Assembly (NCBI RefSeq): GCF_001883705.2
Contig: NZ_MDEQ02000007.1
Coordinates: 248,001-312,000, forward strand
DNA: 64,000 bases
DNA from: Burkholderia catarinensis
GTDB lineage: Bacteria > Pseudomonadota > Gammaproteobacteria > Burkholderiales > Burkholderiaceae
Reading direction: 5' to 3'
Under the pieces are notes generated by a model, which worked only from the letters and a program-made list of their open reading frames with translations, was not told the DNA's origin and searched no databases. Made by a program: the position numbers and the translations under genes. Below are positions 8,779 through 16,489 of this stretch, one piece after another (position 1 is the stretch's first letter; every line of letters begins with the position of its first letter).

Positions 8779-9504
8779 TCATCGCGCGGGTTCCGTGCAT
8801 TCGGCCGCCGCCTGCGCGGCGCGTTCCGCGCGCGGCCGGCGCGACAGCAGCCAGCGCGCTGCGCCATCCAGCGACGTGCACAGCACCAGATAGATCACCG
8901 CGACGAACAGGAAGATCGGCGCCGGATACACCATCAGCCGGTTGTTCACCTGCGTCGCGACGAACGACAGCTCCGGCACGCCGACGATATACGCGAGCGA
9001 CGTGTCCTTCACGAGCGCGACCCACTGGTTCACGAACGACGGCGTCATGATCCGGATCGCCTGCGGCAGCAGCACATGGCGGATCGTCTGCCAGCGCGTG
9101 AGCCCGAGCGACAGCCCGGCCTGCCATTGCCCGTCGCCCGCCGCGACGATGCCCGCATGCACCGCATGCGCGAGATACGCGCCGCCGACGAGCGCCAGTG
9201 CGCACACGACCGTCGCGAGCCCCGGCACGTCCATGTGCAGCAGCACGGGCATCAGGAAATACGTCCAGAAAATCAGCATCAGCACCGGAATCGCACGGAA
9301 GAAGCCGATGAACGCGAGCAGCAGCACGCGCACCGGGCCGCGCGTGAGCGCCATCGCGACGCCGAGCGCCACGCCGAGCACTGCCGACGCAATCGCGGAC
9401 GCGATCGCCAGCACCAGCGACAGCGCGGCACCGCCCAACGGGCCCTCCGGGAACGCGCCGACGAGCAGGTACGGCAGATTGGAAAGAAGCAGCGAAAGGT
9501 CCAT
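8779..9504 (-). CDS. polar amino-acid ABC importer permease (HisM/GltK type)
   Basis: This is one of two integral-membrane subunits of a polar amino-acid uptake system. The 241-residue product has about five TM helices and the conserved EAA-type loop (GLTRWQTIRHVLLPQAIRI) that contacts the ATPase. It starts 2 bp after the stop of the other permease gene, indicating a heterodimeric channel made from one operon. The Ala/Glu/Arg-rich tail of about 20 residues is poorly conserved in kind. No ATPase gene follows, so the energy subunit must come from elsewhere. Confidence 0.88.
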   Translation of the reverse strand: MDLSLLLSNLPYLLVGAFPEGPLGGAALSLVLAIASAIASAVLGVALGVAMALTRGPVRVLLLAFIGFFRAIPVLMLIFWTYFLMPVLLHMDVPGLATVVCALALVGGAYLAHAVHAGIVAAGDGQWQAGLSLGLTRWQTIRHVLLPQAIRIMTPSFVNQWVALVKDTSLAYIVGVPELSFVATQVNNRLMVYPAPIFLFVAVIYLVLCTSLDGAARWLLSRRPRAERAAQAAAECTEPAR

Positions 9505-9506
9505 CG

Positions 9507-10229
9507 TCAGCGCCCCGCTCCCAGCCTGTCACGCCATTGCGTGGCCGCGTAGGCGCCGGCCTCGATCGCGGCCACCGCCGCGACGTACAGCACGGTCGCG
9601 ACGCCGAACGCGGCAAAGGTCTTGAACGTCTCGGTCTCGACCTGCCGCGATGCATACGACAGCTCGGCCACGCCGATCGCCATCGCGAGCGACGAGTTCT
9701 TCACGAGATTCATGTATTGGCCGAACAGCGGCGGCAGCGCGATGCGCACGGCCTGCGGCAGCACCACGTAGCGCAGCGACTGCATCGGCGTGAGGCCGAG
9801 CGCGGCTGCCGCGTCGTGTTGCGCACGGCGCACGCCGCGCAGCCCGGCTTCGCATTCCTCGGCGACGAACGCGGCCGTGTACGCGCTCAGCCCGACCCAG
9901 CCCGCGACGAATTCGAACGACGGCCACGCGAGCGTGAACGGGCCCGCGCTCACTTCATGGCGCGCGTTCAGCCATGCGATCCACGTGTCGGGCAGCAACG
10001 ACGCGACACCGAAATACCAGAACAGCAACTGCACGAGCAGCGGCGTGTTGCGGAACGCGACGACGTAGGCGGCGGCGGCCGCGCGCGGCGCCAAGCCGCG
10101 CGCATGACGCATGACCGCGAGCAGCAGCCCGCCGGCGGTCGCGACGACGGCCGACGCGGCCGCGAGGCCGAGTGTCAGCAGGAAGCCCTGCCAGAGCCAG
10201 GACAGATATTTGGGAGCCAACCCGAGCAT
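9507..10229 (-). CDS. polar amino-acid ABC importer permease (HisQ/GltJ type)
   Basis: This is the partner permease, 240 residues, with about five TM helices and the EAA loop (GLTPMQSLRYVVLPQAVRI). The FRNTPLLVQLLFWYFG segment is characteristic of GltJ/HisQ-like subunits. It is preceded by the binding-protein gene and by an intercistronic hairpin, and followed 2 bp later by the second permease. Substrate is probably glutamate/aspartate or a related polar amino acid, by family only. Confidence 0.88.
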   Translation of the reverse strand: MLGLAPKYLSWLWQGFLLTLGLAAASAVVATAGGLLLAVMRHARGLAPRAAAAAYVVAFRNTPLLVQLLFWYFGVASLLPDTWIAWLNARHEVSAGPFTLAWPSFEFVAGWVGLSAYTAAFVAEECEAGLRGVRRAQHDAAAALGLTPMQSLRYVVLPQAVRIALPPLFGQYMNLVKNSSLAMAIGVAELSYASRQVETETFKTFAAFGVATVLYVAAVAAIEAGAYAATQWRDRLGAGR

Positions 10230-10273
10230 GCTGGGGTGCGGGCGCTAAGCGCGCGATCGAAAGAAAATGGAAA

Positions 10274-10309
10274 GCGCCGCGATGCCGATGTTCCGACCGA
10301 TCGCGGCGC
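10274..10309 (-). terminator. intercistronic hairpin after the amino-acid binding-protein gene
   Basis: GCGCCGCGAT (10274-10283) and ATCGCGGCGC (10300-10309) form a perfect 10-bp stem with a 16-nt loop, 14 nt after the binding-protein stop on the minus strand, followed by a T-rich run. It probably acts as a partial terminator or 3'-end stabiliser that raises binding-protein levels above permease levels. Confidence 0.6.
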
Positions 10310-10323
10310 GCGTGCGGCACGGC

Positions 10324-11139
10324 TCAGGTCTTGTCGCCGATGCGGAAGATCCGCGTAAGCGGCGTCTTCGTCGTCGGCCCGAACCAGGCATCGTAGATCT
10401 GCACGGCGCGGCCGCTCGCCTCGAGCCCCTTCAGCGTGTCGTTGACGAAGCCGAGCAGGCGCGTCTCGCCCTTCGGCACGCCGACGCCCATGTAGTCGTT
10501 CGAGATCGTGAACGCCGGAATCTCGTAGTTCTGCTTGTCGGGCACGTTCGCGAGCAGGCCGATCAGCTTCGGGCCGTCCTGCGTGATCGCCTGCACGTTG
10601 CCGGCGCGCAGCGCGGCGAACGCGAACGGCGTATCGTCATACGCGACGATCGTCGCCTTCGGGAATTTCTCGCGCAGCGTGATCTCGTTCGTCGTCCCCT
10701 TGTCCGCGCCGACGCGCAGGCCGTTCAACTGGTCGGCCGATTTCAGCACGCCCTTCTTCGCGAGAAATTGCTGGCCCGACGAGAAATACGGAATGCTGAA
10801 GTCGACCTGCTTCGCGCGTTCGTCGGTGATCGTGAAGTTCGCGAGCACCAGATCGACCTTGCCGGACGTCAGGAACGGAATGCGGTTCGCGGGGTTCGTC
10901 GGCTGCAGTTGCAGCTTCACGCCGAGCTTGTCGGCGAGTGCCTTCGCATAGTCGGCGTCGAGGCCGACGATGTGATTGCTCTTGCCGTCGACATAGCCGA
11001 ACGGCGGGTTGCTGTCGAACGTCGCGACGCGCAGCACGCCGGCCTTCCTGATGTCGTCGAGACGGTCCGCATGCGCGACGGTGCCTGCGGTGACGAGCGC
11101 GGCCCCGATGAGCCATATAGCGAGCGTGTGGATTTTCAT
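10324..11139 (-). CDS. amino-acid ABC importer periplasmic binding protein (family 3)
   Basis: This is the soluble receptor of the importer. The 271-residue protein has a signal peptide (MKIHTLAIWLIGAALVTAGT, cleaved after AHA) and the SBP_bac_3 fold. The ligand-binding signature region around FGYVDGKSNHIVGLDAD and the hinge region around TDERAKQVDFSIPY are intact. I chose ATG 11139; a GTG two codons upstream is possible. It is first in the operon with two permeases and no ATPase. A glutamate/aspartate-like ligand is a guess from family. Confidence 0.88.
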   Translation of the reverse strand: MKIHTLAIWLIGAALVTAGTVAHADRLDDIRKAGVLRVATFDSNPPFGYVDGKSNHIVGLDADYAKALADKLGVKLQLQPTNPANRIPFLTSGKVDLVLANFTITDERAKQVDFSIPYFSSGQQFLAKKGVLKSADQLNGLRVGADKGTTNEITLREKFPKATIVAYDDTPFAFAALRAGNVQAITQDGPKLIGLLANVPDKQNYEIPAFTISNDYMGVGVPKGETRLLGFVNDTLKGLEASGRAVQIYDAWFGPTTKTPLTRIFRIGDKT

Positions 11140-11333
11140 GAGCACGGCCTGGTTTGTTATGAAGGCCGCCGCGGATCACGCGGCGGCCCGGTTCGAGGAA
11201 TCTCGCGACGGAGTGTGTCGTCGCGAAGCCGCTAACGTATCAGCGCGTGCGGCGAATCCGAACCAACAAATGGTGCTTTGCTCTGCGGGTTTCGTGATGA
11301 GGTCGGCGCGCCCTCACCTCACGCATGCGGCGG

Positions 11334-12494
11334 TCATGGAAACGTGAACGTGAACTCCGCCGCGCCGCCGGCATAGCCCGCCTTGAGTTCGCCGTCGGCG
11401 CCGGTGCGGATGTACTGCGCGCGCAACGGCATGACGGCCGTATCGCCGACGCGCTTCATCGGATAAGGCGGTGCCGCGTTTGGCTCGTCGTATGCGATCC
11501 GCTCGCCGGTCAGCGTATTCGTCATCACGATGTTGAACCCGCGCGCGACCGCCTGGCCGCCCGGCGCGCTCAACTGCAGCAGCGTCTTGTCCGGGTTCGG
11601 TTGCGCCGCCTTGTCGCGAAAGCTGATGGTCGGCTTCGCCGCGGCCGCGCACTGGTTGAGCGTGATGCTGAAATCGACCGGCTGCGACGTGGCGTTCACG
11701 CTGGCGAAGCGGTTGAGCGCGATATTGCCGAGCGAGACCGGCACGATCATGCCCGACTGCACCTCGCAGGTGTTCGGCACGGGAATCGGGCCGCCGCCGC
11801 CGATCGTCAGGTTGCCGGCACCGGTATATCGGATCGCCTTGTTGCACAGATCGGGCGGGTTCGTGGCGCCGGGCACCGATACGGCGCCGCCCACCGATGC
11901 AACGCCGGCCGGAAAATCGATCGCGTACAGCGCGACGGTCGGATTGCCGGGCAGATTATTGACGACGAGCTCCCCCGGCGGCAACTGCGAGGGCGGCTTC
12001 TCGAGAATCAGATACTGCCGGAAGTTCGAAACGATGGTATTGGTCGTCGCGCCCCCAGGATTCAACACGGCGCTCTTGGCCAGGGCGATCGGGTTCACGG
12101 CTTGCGGCACCGTGTGCTCGACGCCTTCGCTGGTGGCGCCGGCCCACTTGAATCCGATGCCGTCGACGTTCGTTGGCACCGTTTCGAGGCTACCGGACTG
12201 CCAGTGTCCAGCGGTCACCAGTTCGTGCGCCGTCTCAGACGAACCTCCGTACTTGTACGAGACGTACAGCGACACGCCGCGCCTATACAGCGTTGCACCC
12301 ACCGGCGTCGCGTTCGTCAACGGCGTCACCACGGTCCAGGGCGAGGCCTGGATGTTGCTGAACGTGCAGTCGAGCGCCGATGCATTCTGATTCGCCGCAT
12401 TCGCGCCACATGCGAACACCGCGCACCAGATTGCCGGCATCCAACGCACGGCCGAACGGCTTCGCCGTTGAGCCTGCTGCAAAAAACTTGTCAT
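11334..12494 (-). CDS. fimbrial tip-type adhesin / minor pilin
   Basis: This is the last gene of the fimbrial operon. The product has 386 residues, twice the size of the major pilin. It has a signal peptide ending in Ala-rich sequence, an N-terminal domain of about 190 residues of unknown specificity and a C-terminal pilin domain with paired Cys and the terminal AEFTFTFP, the beta-strand recognised by chaperones. This two-domain layout matches chaperone-usher tip adhesins such as FimH. The start at 12494 is supported by GGAGGTGG just upstream. The receptor is unknown. Confidence 0.78.
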   Translation of the reverse strand: MTSFLQQAQRRSRSAVRWMPAIWCAVFACGANAANQNASALDCTFSNIQASPWTVVTPLTNATPVGATLYRRGVSLYVSYKYGGSSETAHELVTAGHWQSGSLETVPTNVDGIGFKWAGATSEGVEHTVPQAVNPIALAKSAVLNPGGATTNTIVSNFRQYLILEKPPSQLPPGELVVNNLPGNPTVALYAIDFPAGVASVGGAVSVPGATNPPDLCNKAIRYTGAGNLTIGGGGPIPVPNTCEVQSGMIVPVSLGNIALNRFASVNATSQPVDFSITLNQCAAAAKPTISFRDKAAQPNPDKTLLQLSAPGGQAVARGFNIVMTNTLTGERIAYDEPNAAPPYPMKRVGDTAVMPLRAQYIRTGADGELKAGYAGGAAEFTFTFP

Positions 12495-12564
12495 GCCACC
12501 TCCAGTCGGATCGGCGGCGGGCGCCCCGCAACCTGTCGCACGGACGCCCACCGCGCTCGCCGCG

Positions 12565-15500
12565 TTACTCGATCACACCGAGGTTGAGCCCTGCGAGCTG
12601 CTGCAGCGCTGCTTGGCCTGCCGTGCCGCTCTGCCGGAACACGCCGCGATTGACGCCGACGAGGCCGCCGAAGGTCTGCCGCCAGCTCGAGCTGCTGTTT
12701 CCGTTGACCTTGCCGCTCGCGACCGAGCGCAGCACCTCGCCGACGTTCTGGCCGATGAGGCCGCCGAGCGTCGCCGCGCATCCGCCGCCGACCGTGCCCG
12801 ACGCCGACGTGTCGGCCACGTAGCCGAAGTTGTCGCCCACGAGGCCGCCGACCGAGCTCGACGCGCCGCCCTGCACGTTGCCCGATGCCGCGGCGATCTC
12901 GATCTTGCCGGACATCGTGTTGACGCCGACCAGCCCGCCGACCGAAGCCGACGAGCCGGCGGATACATCGCCGCTCGCATCGACGTCGGCCAGCTCGCTC
13001 GCGTTATTGCCTGCGAAGCCGCCCGTCTGGCTGTAGCTGCCGCCCGTCGTCTTGCCGCGTGCAACCGAGTGCGAGATCTTGCCGCCGAGATGGCTGCCGA
13101 CGAAGCCGCCATTCGCGCCCGCCCCGCCCGATACCGTGCCGTGCGCCTCCGCCATGTCGATCCACGCATCGCGGCCCTCGTTAATACCGACGAAGCCGCC
13201 CGTCGAGCCCGACGACGAGCCCGAAACGGCACCGGTCGCCTTGCCGTCCCGCACGATGCCCAGGTTTCGCCCGACGAAGCCGCCGATCGCTTGCGCGTAC
13301 CTGCCGTCAACGATGCCGGTCGCGATCGAATGAACGATCATGCCGCTGTTCAGCCCGACGAGCCCGCCTGCCGAGCCGCCCGTGCCGCCCGTCGTGCGGC
13401 CGGACGCCGTCGCACCGTCGATCGTGCCGAACAGGTTGGCGCCCACGAGGCCGCCCACGTTTACGCCGGAGAGGTAGTACCCGTTCGTCGCGCCGAGTGC
13501 CGACACGTTGATGAGCTTCCCGCCTCGATTCACGCCGATCAGACCGCCGATCGACGCGACGTTCGACGCGCCGCCGGATACCGTTGCGTTGGTCGAGCTA
13601 TTGGTCACCCGGCCGTCGCCCAAATTCGCATCGTTCTCGCCGATCAGGCCGCCCACCGCATACGACATGGAATTACCGGTCACCGTCCCGGCAAACGACG
13701 CATTGTCGACGTTGCCGCGGTTGATGCCGATCACGCCGCCCAGCGCGTTGCTGCGGCTCGCGCCGGCGCTCACCTGCATGCCCGTCACGTTGATGTTCGA
13801 GACCGAGCCACGGTTTTCGCCCACCAGCGCGCCGATCGCCACCGGTCCGACGCCAGCACCGGCGCTGACCCTCAGCGATTTCAGGTTGAGGTTCGCGATG
13901 CTGCCGCTGTTGAAGCCGAACAAGCCGGCGTACGGGCCGCCGCTCGTGATGGTCAGGTTGCTGATCGTGTTGCCGAGACCGTCGAACTTGCCGCTGAACG
14001 CCGCGCTGCCGCCGATGGTCCTGAACGCGGTGCCGTAATACGAGCCCGCAATGCTGCTGCCGAGCACGTAGAGGCCGCCCAGGTTCGCGTCGATCCCCTG
14101 CAACTGGTTCAGGTTCTGAATCACGATATACCGGTAGCCGTTCGACTCGAAGCCCGCTCCGGAACCGGAAAGCGTGACGGCCGCGCCGTTGCCGAGCGAA
14201 TAGGCGCCGCCGTAATTCAGCGTGAGCAGCCCGCTCACGCCGGTCAGCACGATCGGCGCCGCGATTCGCAGGTTCTTCGCCGCATCGAGCGTCACCGCCG
14301 CGTTCGCGCCGGACGCGCGCAGGTCGCCCTTGACCTCGACGTCGCCGTTCAGGCTCGCGAGCGTCAACCGGCTGCCGCTCGCCCACGTCACGGGGCCGCC
14401 GACCGACAGGTTGCCGCCCTCGGCGACCAGTTCGACGTGGGTCGTCCCGAGATTGCGCGACAGCGTGTCGGCGGCGATCGTGCCCGGCTGATTCGCCCCC
14501 GGCTTGACGGTCACGTCGGACGACGCGATGCGCCACGTACCCGTCCGGCCGTTGCTGGCGCGGGTATCGACCATCGCCCCGAGCGCGACCTTCACGTCGG
14601 CGCCGCGTGTGACGATCGTGCCGCCGTCGCCGGGCGTCGCGGCGCTGGCGTTCAGCATGCCCGCAACGTTGACGACACCCTTGTCCTGCCCGTCCAGCGA
14701 GATCCGCCCCGCGACATTATTGAGCGTCCTGGCCTCGATGCTGCCTTGATTGTTCACGACCGTTTCCAGCAGCGCATTGGCGGACCTCGCGCTCATCAGC
14801 ACCTGGCCGCCATCGGCCTTCAGCAGCCGCTCGTTGCCGACGAAAGCATCGAGGATGCTCTTGTCGATCTGCACGCTGAGCAGCCTGCTGCCGTCGAAAC
14901 TGAGCGTGACGTCGCTGCCGGCGCCCAGTGCGACCGTGCCCATTTGCGCCTGGACCACGCCGCGGTTCATCACTTGCGCGCCGAGCAGCGCGATCGCGCC
15001 GCGTTCGCTCGCGACGAGCTTGCCTTCGTTCATCACGACCCTCGGCGAATCGCCGGCGAACCGGTAGCGGCCGGCCGCGAAGTCCTCGTTGCTGATGTCG
15101 AGGGTCGACGCCACGAGCCCGCCGACGTTGATCTGCGCACTGGCGCCGAACAGGATCCCGTTCGGGTTGACGAGAAACACGCGGCCGTTCGCGTCGATGT
15201 TGCCGTAGATCGCGCTGGCGTCCTGGCCCTTGACCCGGTTGAGCGCGATCGAAGCCGTCGACGGTTGGTTGAACGTGACGCGTTGCCCCTTGTCGACGCT
15301 GAACGCCGTCCAGTCCGTCACCAGCTTGTCGGTGTGCTGGTTGATCGACATCTGCTGCCCGTTGTCGTAACGCAGGATGTCCGCCTGCCCCGCCACGATC
15401 TTCTCGCCGGTCGGCAATGCGTACGCGGACGTGAACGCGGCGCCCCCCAGCCAGACAAGCGCGATCGCGACACCTGCCCGTGCCGACGACTTGCCACGGC

Positions 15501-15573
15501 GACGCACCCCTTCGCCGGCCACCTGCCAGATGCGTTGCCCGCTGTTCCACACCAAAGCGTAAGTTTTATTCAC
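12565..15573 (-). CDS. two-partner-secretion-type adhesin with ESPR, haemagglutination domain and GLUG repeats
   Basis: This is a large predicted surface protein of 1002 residues. It begins with an extended signal peptide region (ESPR: NKTYALVWNSGQRIWQVAGE) followed by the ordinary signal sequence ending at AYA. Next comes a TPS/haemagglutination activity domain of the HMW1 type (about residues 50-290) containing the NPNGI motif, then a beta-helical middle and about 15 GLUG repeats to the C-terminus. The start is GTG at 15573 behind AAGGA. Such proteins are normally exported by a TpsB outer-membrane transporter, but none is encoded here; instead the gene sits between the second fimbrial chaperone and the tip adhesin. 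It may be a bona fide TpsA using a distant TpsB, or an adhesin assembled with the fimbria. Confidence 0.88.
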   Translation of the reverse strand: MNKTYALVWNSGQRIWQVAGEGVRRRGKSSARAGVAIALVWLGGAAFTSAYALPTGEKIVAGQADILRYDNGQQMSINQHTDKLVTDWTAFSVDKGQRVTFNQPSTASIALNRVKGQDASAIYGNIDANGRVFLVNPNGILFGASAQINVGGLVASTLDISNEDFAAGRYRFAGDSPRVVMNEGKLVASERGAIALLGAQVMNRGVVQAQMGTVALGAGSDVTLSFDGSRLLSVQIDKSILDAFVGNERLLKADGGQVLMSARSANALLETVVNNQGSIEARTLNNVAGRISLDGQDKGVVNVAGMLNASAATPGDGGTIVTRGADVKVALGAMVDTRASNGRTGTWRIASSDVTVKPGANQPGTIAADTLSRNLGTTHVELVAEGGNLSVGGPVTWASGSRLTLASLNGDVEVKGDLRASGANAAVTLDAAKNLRIAAPIVLTGVSGLLTLNYGGAYSLGNGAAVTLSGSGAGFESNGYRYIVIQNLNQLQGIDANLGGLYVLGSSIAGSYYGTAFRTIGGSAAFSGKFDGLGNTISNLTITSGGPYAGLFGFNSGSIANLNLKSLRVSAGAGVGPVAIGALVGENRGSVSNINVTGMQVSAGASRSNALGGVIGINRGNVDNASFAGTVTGNSMSYAVGGLIGENDANLGDGRVTNSSTNATVSGGASNVASIGGLIGVNRGGKLINVSALGATNGYYLSGVNVGGLVGANLFGTIDGATASGRTTGGTGGSAGGLVGLNSGMIVHSIATGIVDGRYAQAIGGFVGRNLGIVRDGKATGAVSGSSSGSTGGFVGINEGRDAWIDMAEAHGTVSGGAGANGGFVGSHLGGKISHSVARGKTTGGSYSQTGGFAGNNASELADVDASGDVSAGSSASVGGLVGVNTMSGKIEIAAASGNVQGGASSSVGGLVGDNFGYVADTSASGTVGGGCAATLGGLIGQNVGEVLRSVASGKVNGNSSSSWRQTFGGLVGVNRGVFRQSGTAGQAALQQLAGLNLGVIE
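12600..13945 (-). repeat. coding array of about 15 GLUG repeats
   Basis: The C-terminal 440 or so residues of the adhesin are a tandem array of units of about 25-30 residues, each opening with a variant of GGLVGxNxG (seen as AGLFGFN, GALVGEN, GGVIGIN, GGLIGEN, GGFVGRN, GGFAGNN, GGLIGQN and so on) and continuing with a Ser/Ala/Gly-rich strand. At DNA level the units recur as degenerate GCCGACCAGCC-like words. GLUG repeats occur in bacterial surface proteins and IgA-peptidase-like proteins; they are thought to build a repetitive beta structure. Confidence 0.85.
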
Positions 15574-15691
15574 TGTCGATTTTCCTTGTATTGGTTGGTC
15601 TTGAATCCCTGCCGATTCCCCCGGCAGGATGGGTGCTGCACGATTTGGCGCCGGGCTGGCGGAGGCAGTCGCCCGGCGCCACGCGGGACCG

Positions 15692-16489
15692 TCATGGCGG
15701 CTGGAGCGAAGTACGGTGCTCGCGCGAGGTGCCGTCGTCGCCGACCGCATCGAAGACGATCTCGCGTGACGCCGCGCCGTCGGGCGCATTCAGCGCCATG
15801 TCGACGCGGGCGAACGGCGCCACATCCAATGCACCGCCGGTTATCGGAACGGCGTTGCCGCTCAGCAGAAGCCGCGTCAGCGTCACGTAGTACGGCGTCG
15901 GGTTGGCAATGACCAGCGACTTGCGCTGCGGCGCATCCGTCAGCGTCCAGCGCAACTGTTTCGGTGCGTCGGTCTGGCCGCCGTTCAAGCCGGCCGGCCG
16001 ATACAGCAGCTTCATCCGCAGGCGGTATGCGATGCGCAGCGCATTGCCCGCCGTCTCCTTGATCGACGGCACCTCGAGCAGGTTGATCCAGAAGCGCGAC
16101 TCGCGATCCGTCGCCAGTTCATCGCCGATGGATCGCACGCTGATCGCCAGAGGCTGTTGCGGATCGACCCGCGCGATCGGCGGTGCGACGACGAACGGCA
16201 CCCGCAACAGGCTCGGGTCGGCGCTCGCGTCGCCGTCGTCCAGCCACGTCTGCACGAGAATCGGCGCGTCGCCCAGGTTGCGCGCGGTGATCGTCAGCGT
16301 GCGCGCGTCTCCCGGATAGACGAAGCGCGTCCCGACGACGGCCAACGCCGCGTCGGCGCTGGCGGGCACGATGCACGCGGCCAGCATCGCGATCAGCACA
16401 TGCGCGATGCGGCTTTCGCCGCGTTTCCCACGCGTTTCGCGCCGCCGGCCGCATGCCGACCGCCATGCGTGCATGTCAATGTCGAACAC
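15692..16489 (-). CDS. periplasmic fimbrial chaperone (PapD/FimC family), second copy
   Basis: This immunoglobulin-fold chaperone would stabilise pilus subunits before delivery to the usher. It has a signal peptide (about residues 20-45) and two Ig-like domains. The conserved subunit-binding features are present: the FVVAPPIARVDPQQP segment and the FWINLLEVP strand near the F1-G1 loop. It overlaps the end of the usher gene. I chose GTG 16489 because AAGGAG lies 10 nt upstream; ATG 16474, directly after the usher stop (TGACATG), is an alternative. With one chaperone already upstream in the operon, this copy may serve the tip protein or the repeat adhesin just downstream. Confidence 0.85.
   Translation of the reverse strand: MFDIDMHAWRSACGRRRETRGKRGESRIAHVLIAMLAACIVPASADAALAVVGTRFVYPGDARTLTITARNLGDAPILVQTWLDDGDASADPSLLRVPFVVAPPIARVDPQQPLAISVRSIGDELATDRESRFWINLLEVPSIKETAGNALRIAYRLRMKLLYRPAGLNGGQTDAPKQLRWTLTDAPQRKSLVIANPTPYYVTLTRLLLSGNAVPITGGALDVAPFARVDMALNAPDGAASREIVFDAVGDDGTSREHRTSLQPP

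Noticed and set aside
12600-13945. Regular repeats that could be taken for a CRISPR array
   Set aside because: The periodic words are degenerate codons of GLUG protein repeats; unit lengths vary and there are no identical direct repeats with unique spacers.
12493-15912. Long plus-strand frame opposite the GLUG adhesin
   Set aside because: Same antisense artefact; the product is an Ala/Arg/Asp-rich repeat and the minus strand has signal peptide, TPS domain and GLUG motifs.
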